Shown: positions 10,802-21,682, counted from the stretch's first letter. The stretch is 64,000 bases of DNA from Sphingopyxis terrae subsp. terrae NBRC 15098 (GCF_001598815.1 NZ_BCZQ01000008.1:186001-250000); one strand, 5' to 3'. The notes: a model not told the origin generated them from the letters alone. A program made the numbers and translations.

Positions 10802-13384
10802 ATGACCCGCGAAACGCGCTTTGGCGCCCTCGCCGCCGACGCCCGCTGGCAGGCGGCATGGGACGCCGCGAACAGCTTTGCGACGACCGACAGTTCGGAT
10901 AAGCCAAAGGCCTATATCCTGGAGATGTTCCCCTATCCGTCGGGACGCATCCATATGGGGCATGTCCGCAACTATGCGATGGGCGACGTGCTCGCGCGCT
11001 TCAAGCGGATGACCGGACATGACGTGCTGCATCCGATGGGCTGGGACGCCTTTGGCATGCCGGCCGAAAATGCCGCGATGGAAAAGGGCGTCCACCCCGG
11101 CGGCTGGACGCGCGACAATATCGCGGCGATGCGCGCGCAATTGAAGCGCCTCGGCCTCGCGATCGACTGGAGCCGCGAACTCGCGACGTGCGAACCCGAT
11201 TATTACGGGCAGGAACAGGCGCTGTTCCTCGACCTGTTCGCGCACGGGCTGGTCACGCGCAAGGAAAGCTACGTCAACTGGGACCCCGTCGACGTGACCG
11301 TGCTCGCCAACGAGCAGGTGATCGACGGGCGCGGCTGGCGTTCGGGCGCGCTGGTCGAGAAGAAGAAGCTCTCGCAGTGGTTCCTGAAGATCACCGACTT
11401 CGCCGACGAACTGCTCGACGGCCTCAAGAGCCTCGACCATTGGCCCGACAAGGTGCGGCTGATGCAGGAAAACTGGATCGGCAAGTCGCAGGGCCTGGAA
11501 TTCAGTTTCAAGCTGGCGGGCGGCGCGCCGGGCTTCGACGTCTTCACGACGCGCCCCGACACGCTGTACGGCGCCAGCTTTGCGGCGATTTCGCCCGACC
11601 ATCCGCTGGCCGAGTCGCTCGCCAAGGATGCGCCGCGCCTTGCCGCGTTCATCGAGGAGTGCCGCCGTCAAGGAACGTCGGCCGAACAGCTCGAAACCGC
11701 GGAGAAGATGGGCTTCGACACCGGCCTGTCGGTGCAGCATCCGCTCGACCCCGACTGGCATCTGCCGATCTGGGTCGTGAATTATGTGCTGATGGATTAT
11801 GGCACGGGCGCGATCTTCGGCTGTCCCGCGCACGACCAGCGCGACCTCGATTTTGCGCGCAAATATGATCTGCCCGTTCACCGCGTGATCGCGGACGGTG
11901 ACGAGACCGGCCAGATCTTCCATGGCGACGAAGCCTATACCGGCCCCGGCCGCCTCGTGAACAGCCACTTCCTCGACGGGATGAGCATCGACGAGGCGAA
12001 GGCCGCGATCATCGCGCGTGCCGAGCATGAAGGCTGGGGCAAGGGCACGACCGTCTGGCGCCTGCGCGACTGGGGCGTCTCGCGCCAGCGTTACTGGGGG
12101 ACGCCGATCCCCTTCATCCATTGCTCCGCGTGCGGCATGGTGCCCGTGCCGAAGGCGCAGCTCCCCGTCGTACTGCCCGAGGATGCCGATTTCTCGGTGC
12201 CCGGCAATCCGCTCGACCGCCATCCGACGTGGAAGCACGTCGCCTGCCCGACATGCGGCGGCGAAGCGGTGCGCGAGACCGACACGCTCGACACCTTCGT
12301 CGATTCGTCGTGGTATTTCCTGCGCTTCGCGTCCGCACCGGCCGACCGGCCGTTCGATCCCGATGTCATCCGCCGCTGGATGCCCGTCGATCAATATATC
12401 GGCGGCATCGAGCATGCGATCCTCCACCTGCTCTACGCGCGCTTCTGGACGCGCGCGCTCAACAAGCTGGGGATGATCGACATCAAGGAGCCCTTCGCCA
12501 GCCTGTTCACGCAGGGGATGGTGACGCACGAAACCTACTATGTTGATCATGGCTCGATGGCGGGCGCTTTGGATAACACCGGCGAGCCTATCATTCATCG
12601 CTATTACTTTTCGCCGGACGAGATCACCCGCACACCAGATGGCGCCGTCCGGAACTCCGATGGCGCACCGGTTGAGGTCGGCCGCGTCATCAAGATGTCG
12701 AAGTCGAAGAAGAATGTCGTCGATCCCGACGCCATCCTCGACCAATATGGCGCCGACGCCGCGCGCTGGTTCATGCTCTCCGACAGCCCGCCCGAGCGCG
12801 ACCTGCCGTGGAGCGAAGCGGGGATCGAGGGCGCGTGGCGCTTCGTCCAGCGTTTGTGGCGCCTGTTCGGCGACACCGAAAACACCGGCGACGGCGGCGA
12901 AGACAAGGCGCTGGCGCGCAAGCTGCACCAGGCGATCGCGGGGGTTGCCGCCGACATCGAATCGCTCGGCTTCAACAAGGCGGTGGCCAAGATCCACGCG
13001 CTCGCCAACGATATTGAAAAGGCAAAGCCCTCGGCGACCCGCGCCGAAGCGTGCCGGACGCTGATCCTGCTCGTCGCGCCGATGATGCCGCATCTGGCCG
13101 AAGAGGCCTGGGCGGCGCTGCCCGCGGCGCAGCGGACGACCGCGATGATCGCCGACGCCGCCTGGCCCGCCGCCGACCCGGCGCTGCTCGTCGATGACGA
13201 GGTGACGATCGCGATCCAGATCGCCGGCAAGCTGCGCGACACGATGACCGCCGCGAAGGGCGCCGACAAGGCCGCGCTCGAGGCCGCGGCGCTCGCCCGC
13301 CCGCGCATCGCCGAGCTGCTCGGCGGCGGCGCGCCCAAAAAGGTGATTGTCGTTCCCGACCGTCTGGTGAATATCGTTCCCTGA
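10802..13384 (+). CDS. leuS: Leucine--tRNA ligase
   Basis: This class I aminoacyl-tRNA synthetase charges tRNA-Leu. The 860-residue length is normal. The HIGH-type motif is HMGH near residue 53 (in [13 protein letters not shown]) and the KMSKS loop, KMSKSKKN, starts near residue 631. The editing domain lies between them ([12 protein letters not shown] near residue 250), with a zinc-like Cys cluster (CSACG ... CPTCG) near 440-485. The ATG at 10802 was chosen over a TTG at 10763. It is followed two bases later by lptE and then holA, a common alphaproteobacterial order. Confidence 0.97.
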   Translation: MTRETRFGALAADARWQAAWDAANSFATTDSSDKPKAYILEMFPYPSGRIHMGHVRNYAMGDVLARFKRMTGHDVLHPMGWDAFGMPAENAAMEKGVHPGGWTRDNIAAMRAQLKRLGLAIDWSRELATCEPDYYGQEQALFLDLFAHGLVTRKESYVNWDPVDVTVLANEQVIDGRGWRSGALVEKKKLSQWFLKITDFADELLDGLKSLDHWPDKVRLMQENWIGKSQGLEFSFKLAGGAPGFDVFTTRPDTLYGASFAAISPDHPLAESLAKDAPRLAAFIEECRRQGTSAEQLETAEKMGFDTGLSVQHPLDPDWHLPIWVVNYVLMDYGTGAIFGCPAHDQRDLDFARKYDLPVHRVIADGDETGQIFHGDEAYTGPGRLVNSHFLDGMSIDEAKAAIIARAEHEGWGKGTTVWRLRDWGVSRQRYWGTPIPFIHCSACGMVPVPKAQLPVVLPEDADFSVPGNPLDRHPTWKHVACPTCGGEAVRETDTLDTFVDSSWYFLRFASAPADRPFDPDVIRRWMPVDQYIGGIEHAILHLLYARFWTRALNKLGMIDIKEPFASLFTQGMVTHETYYVDHGSMAGALDNTGEPIIHRYYFSPDEITRTPDGAVRNSDGAPVEVGRVIKMSKSKKNVVDPDAILDQYGADAARWFMLSDSPPERDLPWSEAGIEGAWRFVQRLWRLFGDTENTGDGGEDKALARKLHQAIAGVAADIESLGFNKAVAKIHALANDIEKAKPSATRAEACRTLILLVAPMMPHLAEEAWAALPAAQRTTAMIADAAWPAADPALLVDDEVTIAIQIAGKLRDTMTAAKGADKAALEAAALARPRIAELLGGGAPKKVIVVPDRLVNIVP

Positions 13385-13385
13385 C

Positions 13386-13922
13386 ATGAAACGCCTGCTC
13401 ACCTCCTCGCTCGTCGCCGCTTCGCTGCTTCTTGGCGGCTGCGGGCTCCGGCCGCTCTATGCAAACGGCAGCAAGGGCGCGGTGGCGCAGGTGCTGGCCG
13501 ACGTCGATGTCGCGCCGATCGAGGGGCATAATGGCTGGCTCGTCCGCAACGCGCTGCGCGACCGGTTGCAAGCGACGCAGGGCGGACATGGTGCGGGCCA
13601 GCGGCTGCGCCTCGACGTGCGGCTCGAGGATTCGATTACCGGCCTTGGCGTCCGCTCCGACGATGCCGTGACGCGCGAGCGGCGGACGCTGCGCGCCCGC
13701 TATCAGCTCGTCGATGCGGCAAGCGGCGAAGTGCTGCTCGACGCGACCGCGGCGCAGGACGGCGGGATCGACGTCGTCGGCAGCGAATATTCGACGATCG
13801 CCGCCGAATCGACGACGCTCGAGCGGCTCGCGTCGGGGATCGCCGACCAGATCGTCGCGCGGCTTGCGGTCTTCGCCGACCGCGGCGGCGGCCAACCGGC
13901 GCCGGCCGCCCCGGCGCCCTGA
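13386..13922 (+). CDS. lptE: LPS assembly lipoprotein LptE
   Basis: This 178-residue outer-membrane lipoprotein forms the plug of the LptD translocon that inserts lipopolysaccharide into the outer leaflet. The lipobox is LLGGC with Cys19, followed by GLRPLYA, the LptE family start. The remaining sequence gives the expected alpha/beta fold, and the tail is Pro/Ala-rich. The start lies one base past the leuS stop and the gene is followed six bases later by holA, so the three are one transcript. Confidence 0.9.
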   Translation: MKRLLTSSLVAASLLLGGCGLRPLYANGSKGAVAQVLADVDVAPIEGHNGWLVRNALRDRLQATQGGHGAGQRLRLDVRLEDSITGLGVRSDDAVTRERRTLRARYQLVDAASGEVLLDATAAQDGGIDVVGSEYSTIAAESTTLERLASGIADQIVARLAVFADRGGGQPAPAAPAP

Positions 13923-13927
13923 CCGGC

Positions 13928-14959
13928 ATGAAGTCGGTCAAGCCCGGCGAACTCGAACGCCTCAGCCGCCTCGATCCCGCGGTCCGCTTCGTCCTGCTGA
14001 CCGGCCCCGACGACGCGACGATGGAAAGCGTCGCCGCGCATCTGATCGCGCTGGCTGGCAAGGAGGCCGAGCGGGTCGATCTGACATCGAACCAGATGGC
14101 ACAGGACGGCGCGCTGCTCGCCGCCGAAGCGGCGTCGATGTCGCTCTTTTCGCCGGCGCGCGTGATCCGGCTCGAGATTTCGGGCGGCGGCGACGATTGC
14201 CTCGCCGCCGTCGAGGCGCTGCTCGGCGCGGACAGCGTGCTCAACCCGGTGATCGCGACCGGCGCCTCGGTCACCGCGCGATCGAAGCTCGTCAAGCTGG
14301 TCGAGGGCGCCGATCATGCCGTCGCCGCCATCTGTTACCAGCCCGACCGCCGCGCGCTCGTCGGCATCGCGATGGAAGCCGCGGCGGCGCAAGGATTGCG
14401 GGTTGCCAATGCCGAGGCGCAATTGCTCGTCGATCTCGTCTCGGGCGATCAGGCGCTGATGCGCCGCGAGATCGAGAAGATCGCGCTCTACCTCGACGCC
14501 AGTCCCGACCGGCAGCGGCAGGTCACGCCCGCCGACATCGCCGCGCTGGGCGCCGCGACGCACGAAGAGGACGTCAGCGCCTGTATCAACGTCGCGCTCG
14601 GCGGCAAGCTGCGCGACCTGCCCGACATGCTGGCACAGGCGGCGGCGGTCGGCGTTGCCGAGATCCGCATCATCCGCGCACTGGCGATCCGCGCGATGCA
14701 GCTCGCCAAGCTGCGCGCCGAGGTCGACGCGGGCGCGCACCCGGCGACCGTCGTCGCGGCGAAAAGCAGCGGCGTATTCTGGAAAGAACGCGATGCGGTG
14801 ACGGCGCAGCTGCACATCTGGGATTCGGTGCGCGTCGCGCGGCTGATGACGCGGCTGCTGGAATGCGAGCGCGCACTGAAGGCATCGGGCACCGCGGGCG
14901 CGGTGCTGTTCCGCAAGCTGATGACCGACATCGCGCATCAGGCCGCGCGCGCGCGCTGA
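13928..14959 (+). CDS. holA: DNA polymerase III subunit delta
   Basis: HolA is the clamp-loader subunit that opens the beta sliding clamp. The 343-residue length is typical. Features seen are an N-terminal AAA-like domain (RFVLLTGPDDATMES, FSPARVIRLE) and the central SGDQALMRREIEKIALYL element that is characteristic of the family. The C-terminal collar helices include LFRKLMTDIAHQAAR. It is the last gene of the leuS-lptE-holA unit and is convergent with the antiporter gene ten bases away. Confidence 0.93.
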   Translation: MKSVKPGELERLSRLDPAVRFVLLTGPDDATMESVAAHLIALAGKEAERVDLTSNQMAQDGALLAAEAASMSLFSPARVIRLEISGGGDDCLAAVEALLGADSVLNPVIATGASVTARSKLVKLVEGADHAVAAICYQPDRRALVGIAMEAAAAQGLRVANAEAQLLVDLVSGDQALMRREIEKIALYLDASPDRQRQVTPADIAALGAATHEEDVSACINVALGGKLRDLPDMLAQAAAVGVAEIRIIRALAIRAMQLAKLRAEVDAGAHPATVVAAKSSGVFWKERDAVTAQLHIWDSVRVARLMTRLLECERALKASGTAGAVLFRKLMTDIAHQAARAR

Positions 14960-14969
14960 CGCAAAAGCC

Positions 14970-16793
14970 TCAGACCGCGGCGGACGCTTCCTTCGCCTCG
15001 CGGCGCGCCTTCGGGTCATCGGGCGGAACGAAGGTCCACACCGTATCGCCGGCCTCTACCGTCGGGCGGTGGCGGGTCGAGAAGATCGCAAGGTCGCCCG
15101 ATGCCTTGACCACCATCAGGCTGTCGCCCCCCGACGCCTTCATCCGCGCCACGAAGTCGGCATAGGGGAATTTTTCGGTGATCCGGGTGCGACCGAAAGT
15201 CCATCCGGCGTGGAGCCGGTCGAGCTGCGTGTCGATCGTGGTGCCGCCGATGGTGAACACGCGCCCGAGCCGCTGGCTCGCGCCGGTCGCCTCGCCCGCG
15301 ACGCGGCTGACGCGGTCGTGGCCGATCTCGGGCGCCAGCTCGCCGCACACCAGCGCGTTATAGCTGTCATTGTCGGTCGCGGCGATGAGCTGCTGATACT
15401 GGCCCATGTCGATCGCGTCCTCGTGCACCTCGTCCAATATGTCGCCGTGATAGACGCGAATGTCGGCGCGCCGCGCGCGGCGTAGCGCGAACTTGCTGGC
15501 GTCGGCGATCATCACGCCGCGATCCTGTTCCTTGACGAACTGCGCGAAGGCGATCGTCCAGCTGTTCGCCCCGACGAGCAGGACGCCGTCGCCCTTGCCC
15601 TGATCGAGGCCAAGCCAGCGCGCGAAGGTTCCGGCGGTAAAGCCATGCGCAAAGATCGTCGCAATGACGACGCCGAAGCCCAAGGGCACCAGCGCCTCCG
15701 CCCCCGGCACGCCATAGTCGGTGAGGCGCAGCGCGAAGAGGCCCGTCACCGCGACCGCGACGATCCCGCGCGGGGCGATCCAGGCGACGAACAGTCGCTC
15801 CTTGAGCGGGATACGCGTGAAGAGCAGCGCGGTCATGATCGTCAGCGGGCGCACGACGAAGAGCAGCAGAAGGAGGAAGATCAGGAAGCGGAACTGGAAA
15901 TTCTTGACCACGTCCCAGTTGAGCGTCGCCGACAGGATGATGAAGACGCCCGACACCAGAACGACGGTCAGATCCTCCTTAAAGCGTTGCAGCGAGCGGG
16001 TCGAATAGGTTTCGCGGTTCGCCATCACGACGCCCATCACCGTTACGGTGATCAGCCCGGTTTCGTGCATGATGAGGTCCGAAAGCACGAAGACCGCGAT
16101 CACCGTCGTCAGCAGCACCGGCGCCTTCAGATATTCGGGCACCCAGCCGCGCGGAAAGGCCCAGGTCAGCAGGAAACCGGCCGCACCGCCGATCAGGATC
16201 GCCAGCACGCTCGCCGCGACGACGTCGGTGACGATGCTCACGCTATTCGCATCGGCACCGCCGTGGGTGATGTAGCTGTAGATACCGACCGCGAGCAGCG
16301 CGCCGATCGGATCGTTCACAATCCCTTCCCACTTGAGCATATTCTTGACGCGCGGCGCGATGTTGAGCGAGCGGAGCATCGGCGCGATCACGGTCGGTCC
16401 CGTCACCACCATCACCCCGCCGAACAGCGCCGCGAGCTCGAACGGCAGGCCCGCGCCATAATAGGCCGCGGCAGTGCCGAGCGCCCAGCCGACCGGCACG
16501 CCGATGAAGACGAGCATGAAGACCGCGGTCCCCGCCTGGCGCAGCTCGCGAAACTTGAGGCTCAAGCCGCCTTCGAACAGGATCACCGCGACGGCGAGCT
16601 TGATCATCGGTTCGCGCAGCGCGCCGAAATCGCGCACCGGATCGATCAGCCCGAGCACCGGCCCCGCCAATATGCCGGCGACGAGCATCAGCGCGATCGC
16701 GGGTTTGTTGGTTCGCCACGCCACCCATTGGGCGCCGATGCCGATCACGCCGATCAGCGCGATTTTTACGAGCAGGGAGTCGATTGCGAACAT
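14970..16793 (-). CDS. CPA-type cation:proton antiporter with TrkA-N domain
   Basis: The 607-residue inner-membrane protein begins with about 12-13 hydrophobic helices (residues 5-395) of the Na+/H+ exchanger fold. GPTVIAPML and EGIVNDPIGALLAV carry the Asn-Asp pair used in ion exchange. A cytoplasmic Rossmann domain follows (VLLVGANSW near residue 400, then ATDNDSYNALVC), of the TrkA-N type that binds nucleotide and gates transport, then a short TrkA-C-like end. Na+ or K+ cannot be told apart from sequence. Confidence 0.9.
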   Translation of the reverse strand: MFAIDSLLVKIALIGVIGIGAQWVAWRTNKPAIALMLVAGILAGPVLGLIDPVRDFGALREPMIKLAVAVILFEGGLSLKFRELRQAGTAVFMLVFIGVPVGWALGTAAAYYGAGLPFELAALFGGVMVVTGPTVIAPMLRSLNIAPRVKNMLKWEGIVNDPIGALLAVGIYSYITHGGADANSVSIVTDVVAASVLAILIGGAAGFLLTWAFPRGWVPEYLKAPVLLTTVIAVFVLSDLIMHETGLITVTVMGVVMANRETYSTRSLQRFKEDLTVVLVSGVFIILSATLNWDVVKNFQFRFLIFLLLLLFVVRPLTIMTALLFTRIPLKERLFVAWIAPRGIVAVAVTGLFALRLTDYGVPGAEALVPLGFGVVIATIFAHGFTAGTFARWLGLDQGKGDGVLLVGANSWTIAFAQFVKEQDRGVMIADASKFALRRARRADIRVYHGDILDEVHEDAIDMGQYQQLIAATDNDSYNALVCGELAPEIGHDRVSRVAGEATGASQRLGRVFTIGGTTIDTQLDRLHAGWTFGRTRITEKFPYADFVARMKASGGDSLMVVKASGDLAIFSTRHRPTVEAGDTVWTFVPPDDPKARREAKEASAAV

Positions 16794-16830
16794 GCCCCCA
16801 GCCTATGCAGGGTCGGCGCAAAGGTTCCAC

Positions 16831-16870
16831 AAAAAAGAACCGCCCGCCTGCCATTCGGCAGACGGGCGGT
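16831..16870 (-). terminator. Intrinsic terminator of the TonB-dependent receptor gene
   Basis: Read on the minus strand, ACCGCCCGTCTGCC pairs with GGCAGGCGGGCGGT (one mismatch, loop GAAT), followed by a TTCTTTTTT run. It begins about 40 bases after the receptor stop at 16910. Confidence 0.85.
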
Positions 16871-16909
16871 CCCTTATCCGGCCGGACAAGCCGACCGCAT
16901 GTTACGCGA

Positions 16910-19708
16910 TCAGAACTTGCCGCGCAGCGTCACGCCATAGGTGCGCGGTTCGGCAAGGAACTGCGAGAAGATCTGGCGCCCACCCGGATATTGCGGGTCG
17001 GTGAAGGGCGCCGCGGTCGTGCCCGCCTGGAAGGGCGAGTTGAACGCGACCTGCGCATATTGCTTGTTGAACAGATTCTGCGCCCAAAATTCGATGCCCC
17101 ACTTTTCGTCAGGGCCGCGGACGCCGACACGCGCATTGAAGATCGCGTAGCCGTCCTGTTCCTTCTGCGGGAAGAGGTCCGAACCCGTATTATAGTCGCT
17201 GGTCATGCGACCATCGACATAGACAAGGCCGGTCAGACCGCTGCTGCCGATTTCGGGCGTCCAGGTCACGCTGCCAGTCGCAACCAGTTCGGGCGCGTTC
17301 GACAGATTGCTGCCCGGCAGCTTGCGCAGCGCAGCGTCGAGCGGCGAACCCGACGAAGTGCCGACCAGATTGTCGCGATATTTGGTCTTCGCATAGGTCA
17401 GCCCTGCCGTCATGCGGAAGCTGCGTGCCGGAATGAGCGACGCTTCGAGTTCGAAACCCTCGGTCCGGACGCCCCAGCCAACATTATCCTGCGCGCAGGT
17501 GCCGGTCGTCGAGCTCGTATCGCGATCCGCACCAGCGAGATCGGCCGTGCAGCCGTTGACATTCTGCACAAGGAAGACGGTGCCGTTGAACGTATTGAGC
17601 TGGAAATTCTTGAAGTCCGACCGGAAGAAGGTCAGCCCGGCGCTGAAGGGACCGGTCGCATATTTGGTCCCCAATTCATAGCTGGTGACCAGTTCCGGGT
17701 CGAACTGGAGGTTTCCGACAAGCGCCTGCGCGCCCGCCTGTCCACCAAACGGCACGATCGGTGACTTGAGCGCCGAGCGGTCGAGGTTGAACCCGCCCGC
17801 CTTGTAACCGCGCGCATAGCTTGCATAGAGCAGCAGATCGTCAACCGGCTTGTACGACAGAATCGCCGTCCCGGTAAACTTGTCCTCGCTGCGCTTGCTG
17901 TTGATCGAGACACCGTTCAGCTCGGCGGTCGAATTGCCCTGGCACGACAGGCCGATGAGCGCGCCCGCGAGCGCCCGTGCGGTATCATCCGTGGTCGTAT
18001 TAGGATCTTGCGGCTGCAGCAGGTCGTCCAGAACCAAACCCTGCACCGTGGTGCAGACGGTGTTGTCGTTGGTGAAGCTGGCGTTGAAGCGCTTCTTGTC
18101 GTTGGTGTAGCGCAGACCCAACGTCAGATCGAGCTTGTCGGTAATGTGGAAGATATTATGCGTGAAGAGCGCCCAGTTCGTTCCATTCTGGCTGTAACGA
18201 TCATTCACCGTCCCAAGGTCGTTGAGACCATCAAGCGCCGTAAACGCAGCAACGATATCGGTGCCCGATGCGCCGGTCGCACCGGCGAGCGTCGCAGGGC
18301 CAACGCCGGGTGCGACGCATAGCGGGCTCGTGGGCGAATAGAGGCCGGCCAGACCGCCACCCGAAATGATACGGCAGTTTGCAAAACGGCCATATTGTGA
18401 ACCAAAGCGGAGATTGTCGCGAACGGTCAGTTTTTCGTTGGCGTAGAAGCCACCGACAAGCCAGTCGAGCTTGCCGTCGAACGCCTCGCCCTGCAGGCGC
18501 ACTTCCTGCGTGAAGGTGTGGAACTGACGATAGGCGTCGTCGCTATCCGCACGATAGAGAATGTCGACCGCGCCATAGTCGAGGTCGCCGGCCTGGCCCG
18601 AACGATATTCGCGATAGGCGGTGATCGAGGTCAGCGTCGCGCCGCCCAGATCCCAGTCGATCTGGCCCGAGAAGCCATAATCCTTGGTCTTGCCTGCGTA
18701 GCTGCGGCCCGCGCTGACCGAAAGATCGCGGCCATAGCCCTGGTTGAACGCGCTGAGCGGCTGCCCGAGGTCGCGGAGCACGTTGATGATATTGTTACCG
18801 TCGGCTTGTGGACCCGTATTCGGAGGCGGAAGTCCATTGGAAAGCGGCGTCGACGGATTGTTGAGATTGCCGATATACGGGTTGACGCTGTTGTCGACAT
18901 AGATCGCGCCGCAGCATTTTTCGTTGCGATAGGTGTAGTCGGCGATCAACCGGATCGACAGCGCGTCGGTCGGTTCGAACAGCAGCTGGCCGCGCAGGAA
19001 ATAGCGGTCGCGGTTGTTGACGTCGGTGTTGTTCGTCGTGTCGCGCAGGAAGCCGTCGCGCTTGACCCAGACGCCGTCGAGGCGCGCGGCGACCTTGTCG
19101 GTGATCGGGCCCGTAACGCTGCCGCTCAGGCGCCAATAGTCGTAGTTGCCATAGGTGATTTCGCCGCTGGCGCCGAAGTTGAAGTCGGGCTTTTTCGAAT
19201 AGATGCTGATCAGGCCCGCCGACGAATTGCGGCCGCCGAGCGTGCCCTGCGGGCCGCGCTGGACTTCGACACGGTCGATCTCACCCAGTTCGTTGAGGCC
19301 GATGCCCGAACGCGAGCGATAGACGCCGTCGATGAAGACCGGAACCGAGCTTTCGAGACCCGGGTTGTCGCCAACGGTGCCGATGCCGCGGATACGCGCC
19401 GAACCATTGGCTTCCGAGCCCGTCGACGAGACGAGCAGCGACGGCGCCACTTGGTTGAGCTGGCGAATGTCGTTGGCGCCACTGTTCTGCAGCGTTTCGG
19501 CGCTGACCGCCGAAATGGCCACCGGCACGTCCGACAGCAGCTGCGAACGGCCCTGCGCGGTCACGACGATCGCATTGGCGGTGTCTTCGGCATTATCGGT
19601 GGTGGCATCCTGCGCAAAGGCGGGCGCCGAGACGGCCGCGACGGCAATCGACACGCCCAGCGCGGTCGTGCGAAGCAGACGGCCATTCAGTAGGGAAGAT
19701 GATGTCAC
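16910..19708 (-). CDS. TonB-dependent outer-membrane receptor
   Basis: This 932-residue receptor imports a large ligand across the outer membrane using TonB energy. It has a signal peptide (ending APAFAQ) and a TonB-box-like IVVTAQ. The plug domain contains DVPVAISAVSAETL, RIRGIGTVGDN and VEVQRGPQGTLGGRNS, and the barrel ends in aromatic VTLRGKF. The ligand is unknown; sphingomonads carry dozens of these. The GTG at 19708 is preferred to the GTG at 19717 because GAGAGGAG is then properly spaced. No sensor or transport partner is adjacent. The 19709-19867 gap contains its AT-rich upstream region. Confidence 0.93.
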   Translation of the reverse strand: MTSSSLLNGRLLRTTALGVSIAVAAVSAPAFAQDATTDNAEDTANAIVVTAQGRSQLLSDVPVAISAVSAETLQNSGANDIRQLNQVAPSLLVSSTGSEANGSARIRGIGTVGDNPGLESSVPVFIDGVYRSRSGIGLNELGEIDRVEVQRGPQGTLGGRNSSAGLISIYSKKPDFNFGASGEITYGNYDYWRLSGSVTGPITDKVAARLDGVWVKRDGFLRDTTNNTDVNNRDRYFLRGQLLFEPTDALSIRLIADYTYRNEKCCGAIYVDNSVNPYIGNLNNPSTPLSNGLPPPNTGPQADGNNIINVLRDLGQPLSAFNQGYGRDLSVSAGRSYAGKTKDYGFSGQIDWDLGGATLTSITAYREYRSGQAGDLDYGAVDILYRADSDDAYRQFHTFTQEVRLQGEAFDGKLDWLVGGFYANEKLTVRDNLRFGSQYGRFANCRIISGGGLAGLYSPTSPLCVAPGVGPATLAGATGASGTDIVAAFTALDGLNDLGTVNDRYSQNGTNWALFTHNIFHITDKLDLTLGLRYTNDKKRFNASFTNDNTVCTTVQGLVLDDLLQPQDPNTTTDDTARALAGALIGLSCQGNSTAELNGVSINSKRSEDKFTGTAILSYKPVDDLLLYASYARGYKAGGFNLDRSALKSPIVPFGGQAGAQALVGNLQFDPELVTSYELGTKYATGPFSAGLTFFRSDFKNFQLNTFNGTVFLVQNVNGCTADLAGADRDTSSTTGTCAQDNVGWGVRTEGFELEASLIPARSFRMTAGLTYAKTKYRDNLVGTSSGSPLDAALRKLPGSNLSNAPELVATGSVTWTPEIGSSGLTGLVYVDGRMTSDYNTGSDLFPQKEQDGYAIFNARVGVRGPDEKWGIEFWAQNLFNKQYAQVAFNSPFQAGTTAAPFTDPQYPGGRQIFSQFLAEPRTYGVTLRGKF

Positions 19709-19867
19709 TTTGGGCACTCCTCTCAGATAATTTCTTTTTTCGTTGCCCTTATGTCATACCGCAAATGGCGGCCCGATCCAGCGAGACCCCTGCTTTTTCG
19801 ACGTTTTTGGACGGGTGATGCTTTTTGGCCACAGCCCGGCCAAGGCGCTATACGCCGCCGCGGGCCG

Positions 19868-20584
19868 CTATCGCGCCGCCGCCCTTTTGCTTGCCGTAGC
19901 GTCATCGCGGGTCGCCGCGGTCGAGGGAAAGGCGAGCAGCCGCCCCTGCGCATTCAGCGCCGCATGATAGGAACCGGCGAAATTGGCAGCGATCGCCGGG
20001 TCGAATACGTCGAGTCCGCCGGTCAGACTGCCAAAGGCGGGCAGGATCAAGCGCTTGGCGTCATGCGCGAAGCAGGGGCGCGAGACGGGGCGGCCGCGAA
20101 GCTGGAGCCGCAGCTTGGGGTGGAAATGCCCCGATATCTCGGGCCGCACCTCGTCCGGGCAGCATTGGTGGCGCAGCATGATGCCGTCTACGCAAAGCGC
20201 GTCGGCGATCGCCCCGCCCCATGCCCCGCCGGTCAGCCCGTCGTGATTGCCGGCGACCCAGACGAGTTCGGTCATCGCCGCCAGCGCGCGTAGCCGGTCC
20301 GCCGCCGCCGGCGCGATGCGCTCGTCCGCGGTTCGATCATGAAAACTGTCGCCGAGACACCATATCGCGCGGGCGCCCGTCCGCCGCGCAAGATCGGTCA
20401 GCCGGTCGAGCGTATCCTGACTGTCGTAGGGCGGCAGCGGCTGGCCGCGCGCCGCGTACCAGCTCGCCTTTTCCAGATGCAGGTCGGCGACGATCAGCGC
20501 CCCGTGCCGCGGCCAGAATAGCGCCCGTTCGGCAAGCAGGTGAAAGGTCTGGCCGGCAAAGTCGAAGGCGGGCGCGGGCGGCAT
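19868..20584 (-). CDS. pdeM: Ligase-associated DNA damage response endonuclease PdeM
   Basis: This 238-residue metallophosphoesterase has the dinuclear-metal motifs in order: VADLHLEKASW, GDSFHDR, GNHD and GHFHPK. PdeM proteins are encoded with an Lhr-type helicase, an ATP-dependent ligase and an exonuclease in a DNA repair cluster. Here the helicase is 1.2 kb upstream on the same strand, with an aspartyl protease gene between them, and the ligase and exonuclease are not in the window. Confidence 0.9.
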   Translation of the reverse strand: MPPAPAFDFAGQTFHLLAERALFWPRHGALIVADLHLEKASWYAARGQPLPPYDSQDTLDRLTDLARRTGARAIWCLGDSFHDRTADERIAPAAADRLRALAAMTELVWVAGNHDGLTGGAWGGAIADALCVDGIMLRHQCCPDEVRPEISGHFHPKLRLQLRGRPVSRPCFAHDAKRLILPAFGSLTGGLDVFDPAIAANFAGSYHAALNAQGRLLAFPSTAATRDDATASKRAAAR

Positions 20585-20623
20585 CGCGCCGTTATGGCGC
20601 GCTACCGCGCCGCGGGCAAGCGC

Positions 20624-21682
20624 CTACCTCCCGCGTCCGGCATTGTTGAAAGCTAAGCGCTGGCCGCTCTCCCGGCTCGCCCCGCTCGGCAGGTCGAAAA
20701 TGATGCGGCGGTTCGGAAAATCGATCTCGACCCGGTCGAACAGCGACAGGCAGTCCATGCCAAGCAACAGCGCGGGGCGCTTGTCGAGACCCAGGGCACG
20801 AAAGGCCTGCGCATCGGCAAAGCTGACGCGCAGGTTGTTCATGTCCAGATTGTTGATGTTGATGCGCTTGATAACAGTCTGGATTGCCGGGACGGCTTCA
20901 CCGGTCACGGCTTGCAATATCACCGGCTGGAGCGGCGCCCCATTGGTATCGCGTTTGCTTACAAGGCGCTGCATCGCAAGGTTGCCAATACTCGACTGCG
21001 CTCCGGTGTCGATAATCACGTCGATATGCTTGCCGTCCAGAATCGCGTTGGAAAGGATCAGGCGCCCGCCCACCTTCCGCGCCGTCACGACGATCGCGTC
21101 GTCGTCGCGGATAGTCGGGCGCGCGCGCCGATGCGTTTCGGTCACCGACATGCTTTGCTTGCGGAAGTCGATCAGCACCCGCCGGTCTTCGAGCATATCG
21201 ACGCCAATCAGGCCTGCGGCGCCAATATGGCGACCGTAGAAGGCGGGCGCGACCAAGCCGGTCATCTCAAGGTCGGTCATTTGCAGGGCGGCGACCCGAA
21301 AGCTGGGGACGGTCGCAGAGCCGCCGATGGTAGCCAGCCGGAGCTGTTCGCCCGGCGCCAGCTTGAGGCGGGCGGCCAGTTCGCGGGCGATCACGGTCCG
21401 TTCGGCGCCGGTATCGACTAAGAACGAAAAAGGCCCCTGCCCGCCGATCGTGACCTCGACCGCCATGCGCCGCGTCGCATCAAGATCGAAAGGCTGAATG
21501 AAGGGGATCAGCGTGCCGGTTGCGGGGTCGACGACCATATCGGGAGTTGGATCCGCGGCGGCCGGTGGAACAGCAGGAGCTTCGGGCGCCGCTGGCGCGC
21601 CGGCAGGCTGGGCCGATCCCATCAACAGCGGTGCGGCGAGCAACAACGCCATCAGCGCGGGGCGATGCACATTATGCTTCAT
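20624..21682 (-). CDS. Retropepsin-like aspartyl protease family protein
   Basis: The 352-residue protein has a signal peptide ending at about residue 25 (GSAQP), a Pro/Ala-rich linker, and two retroviral-type half-sites: FLVDTGAERTVI near residue 88 and VIIDTGAQSSIG near residue 220. Each DTG is the catalytic Asp motif, so one chain could form a complete active site, as in pepsin-like bilobal enzymes. It is probably periplasmic. GAGAGGATG precedes the ATG. It lies between the helicase and pdeM genes. Confidence 0.87.
   Translation of the reverse strand: MKHNVHRPALMALLLAAPLLMGSAQPAGAPAAPEAPAVPPAAADPTPDMVVDPATGTLIPFIQPFDLDATRRMAVEVTIGGQGPFSFLVDTGAERTVIARELAARLKLAPGEQLRLATIGGSATVPSFRVAALQMTDLEMTGLVAPAFYGRHIGAAGLIGVDMLEDRRVLIDFRKQSMSVTETHRRARPTIRDDDAIVVTARKVGGRLILSNAILDGKHIDVIIDTGAQSSIGNLAMQRLVSKRDTNGAPLQPVILQAVTGEAVPAIQTVIKRININNLDMNNLRVSFADAQAFRALGLDKRPALLLGMDCLSLFDRVEIDFPNRRIIFDLPSGASRESGQRLAFNNAGRGR

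Noticed and set aside
10712-13402. 896-codon open frame opposite leuS
   Set aside because: Antisense shadow of leuS; sequence is low-complexity Arg/Ala-rich with no motif.
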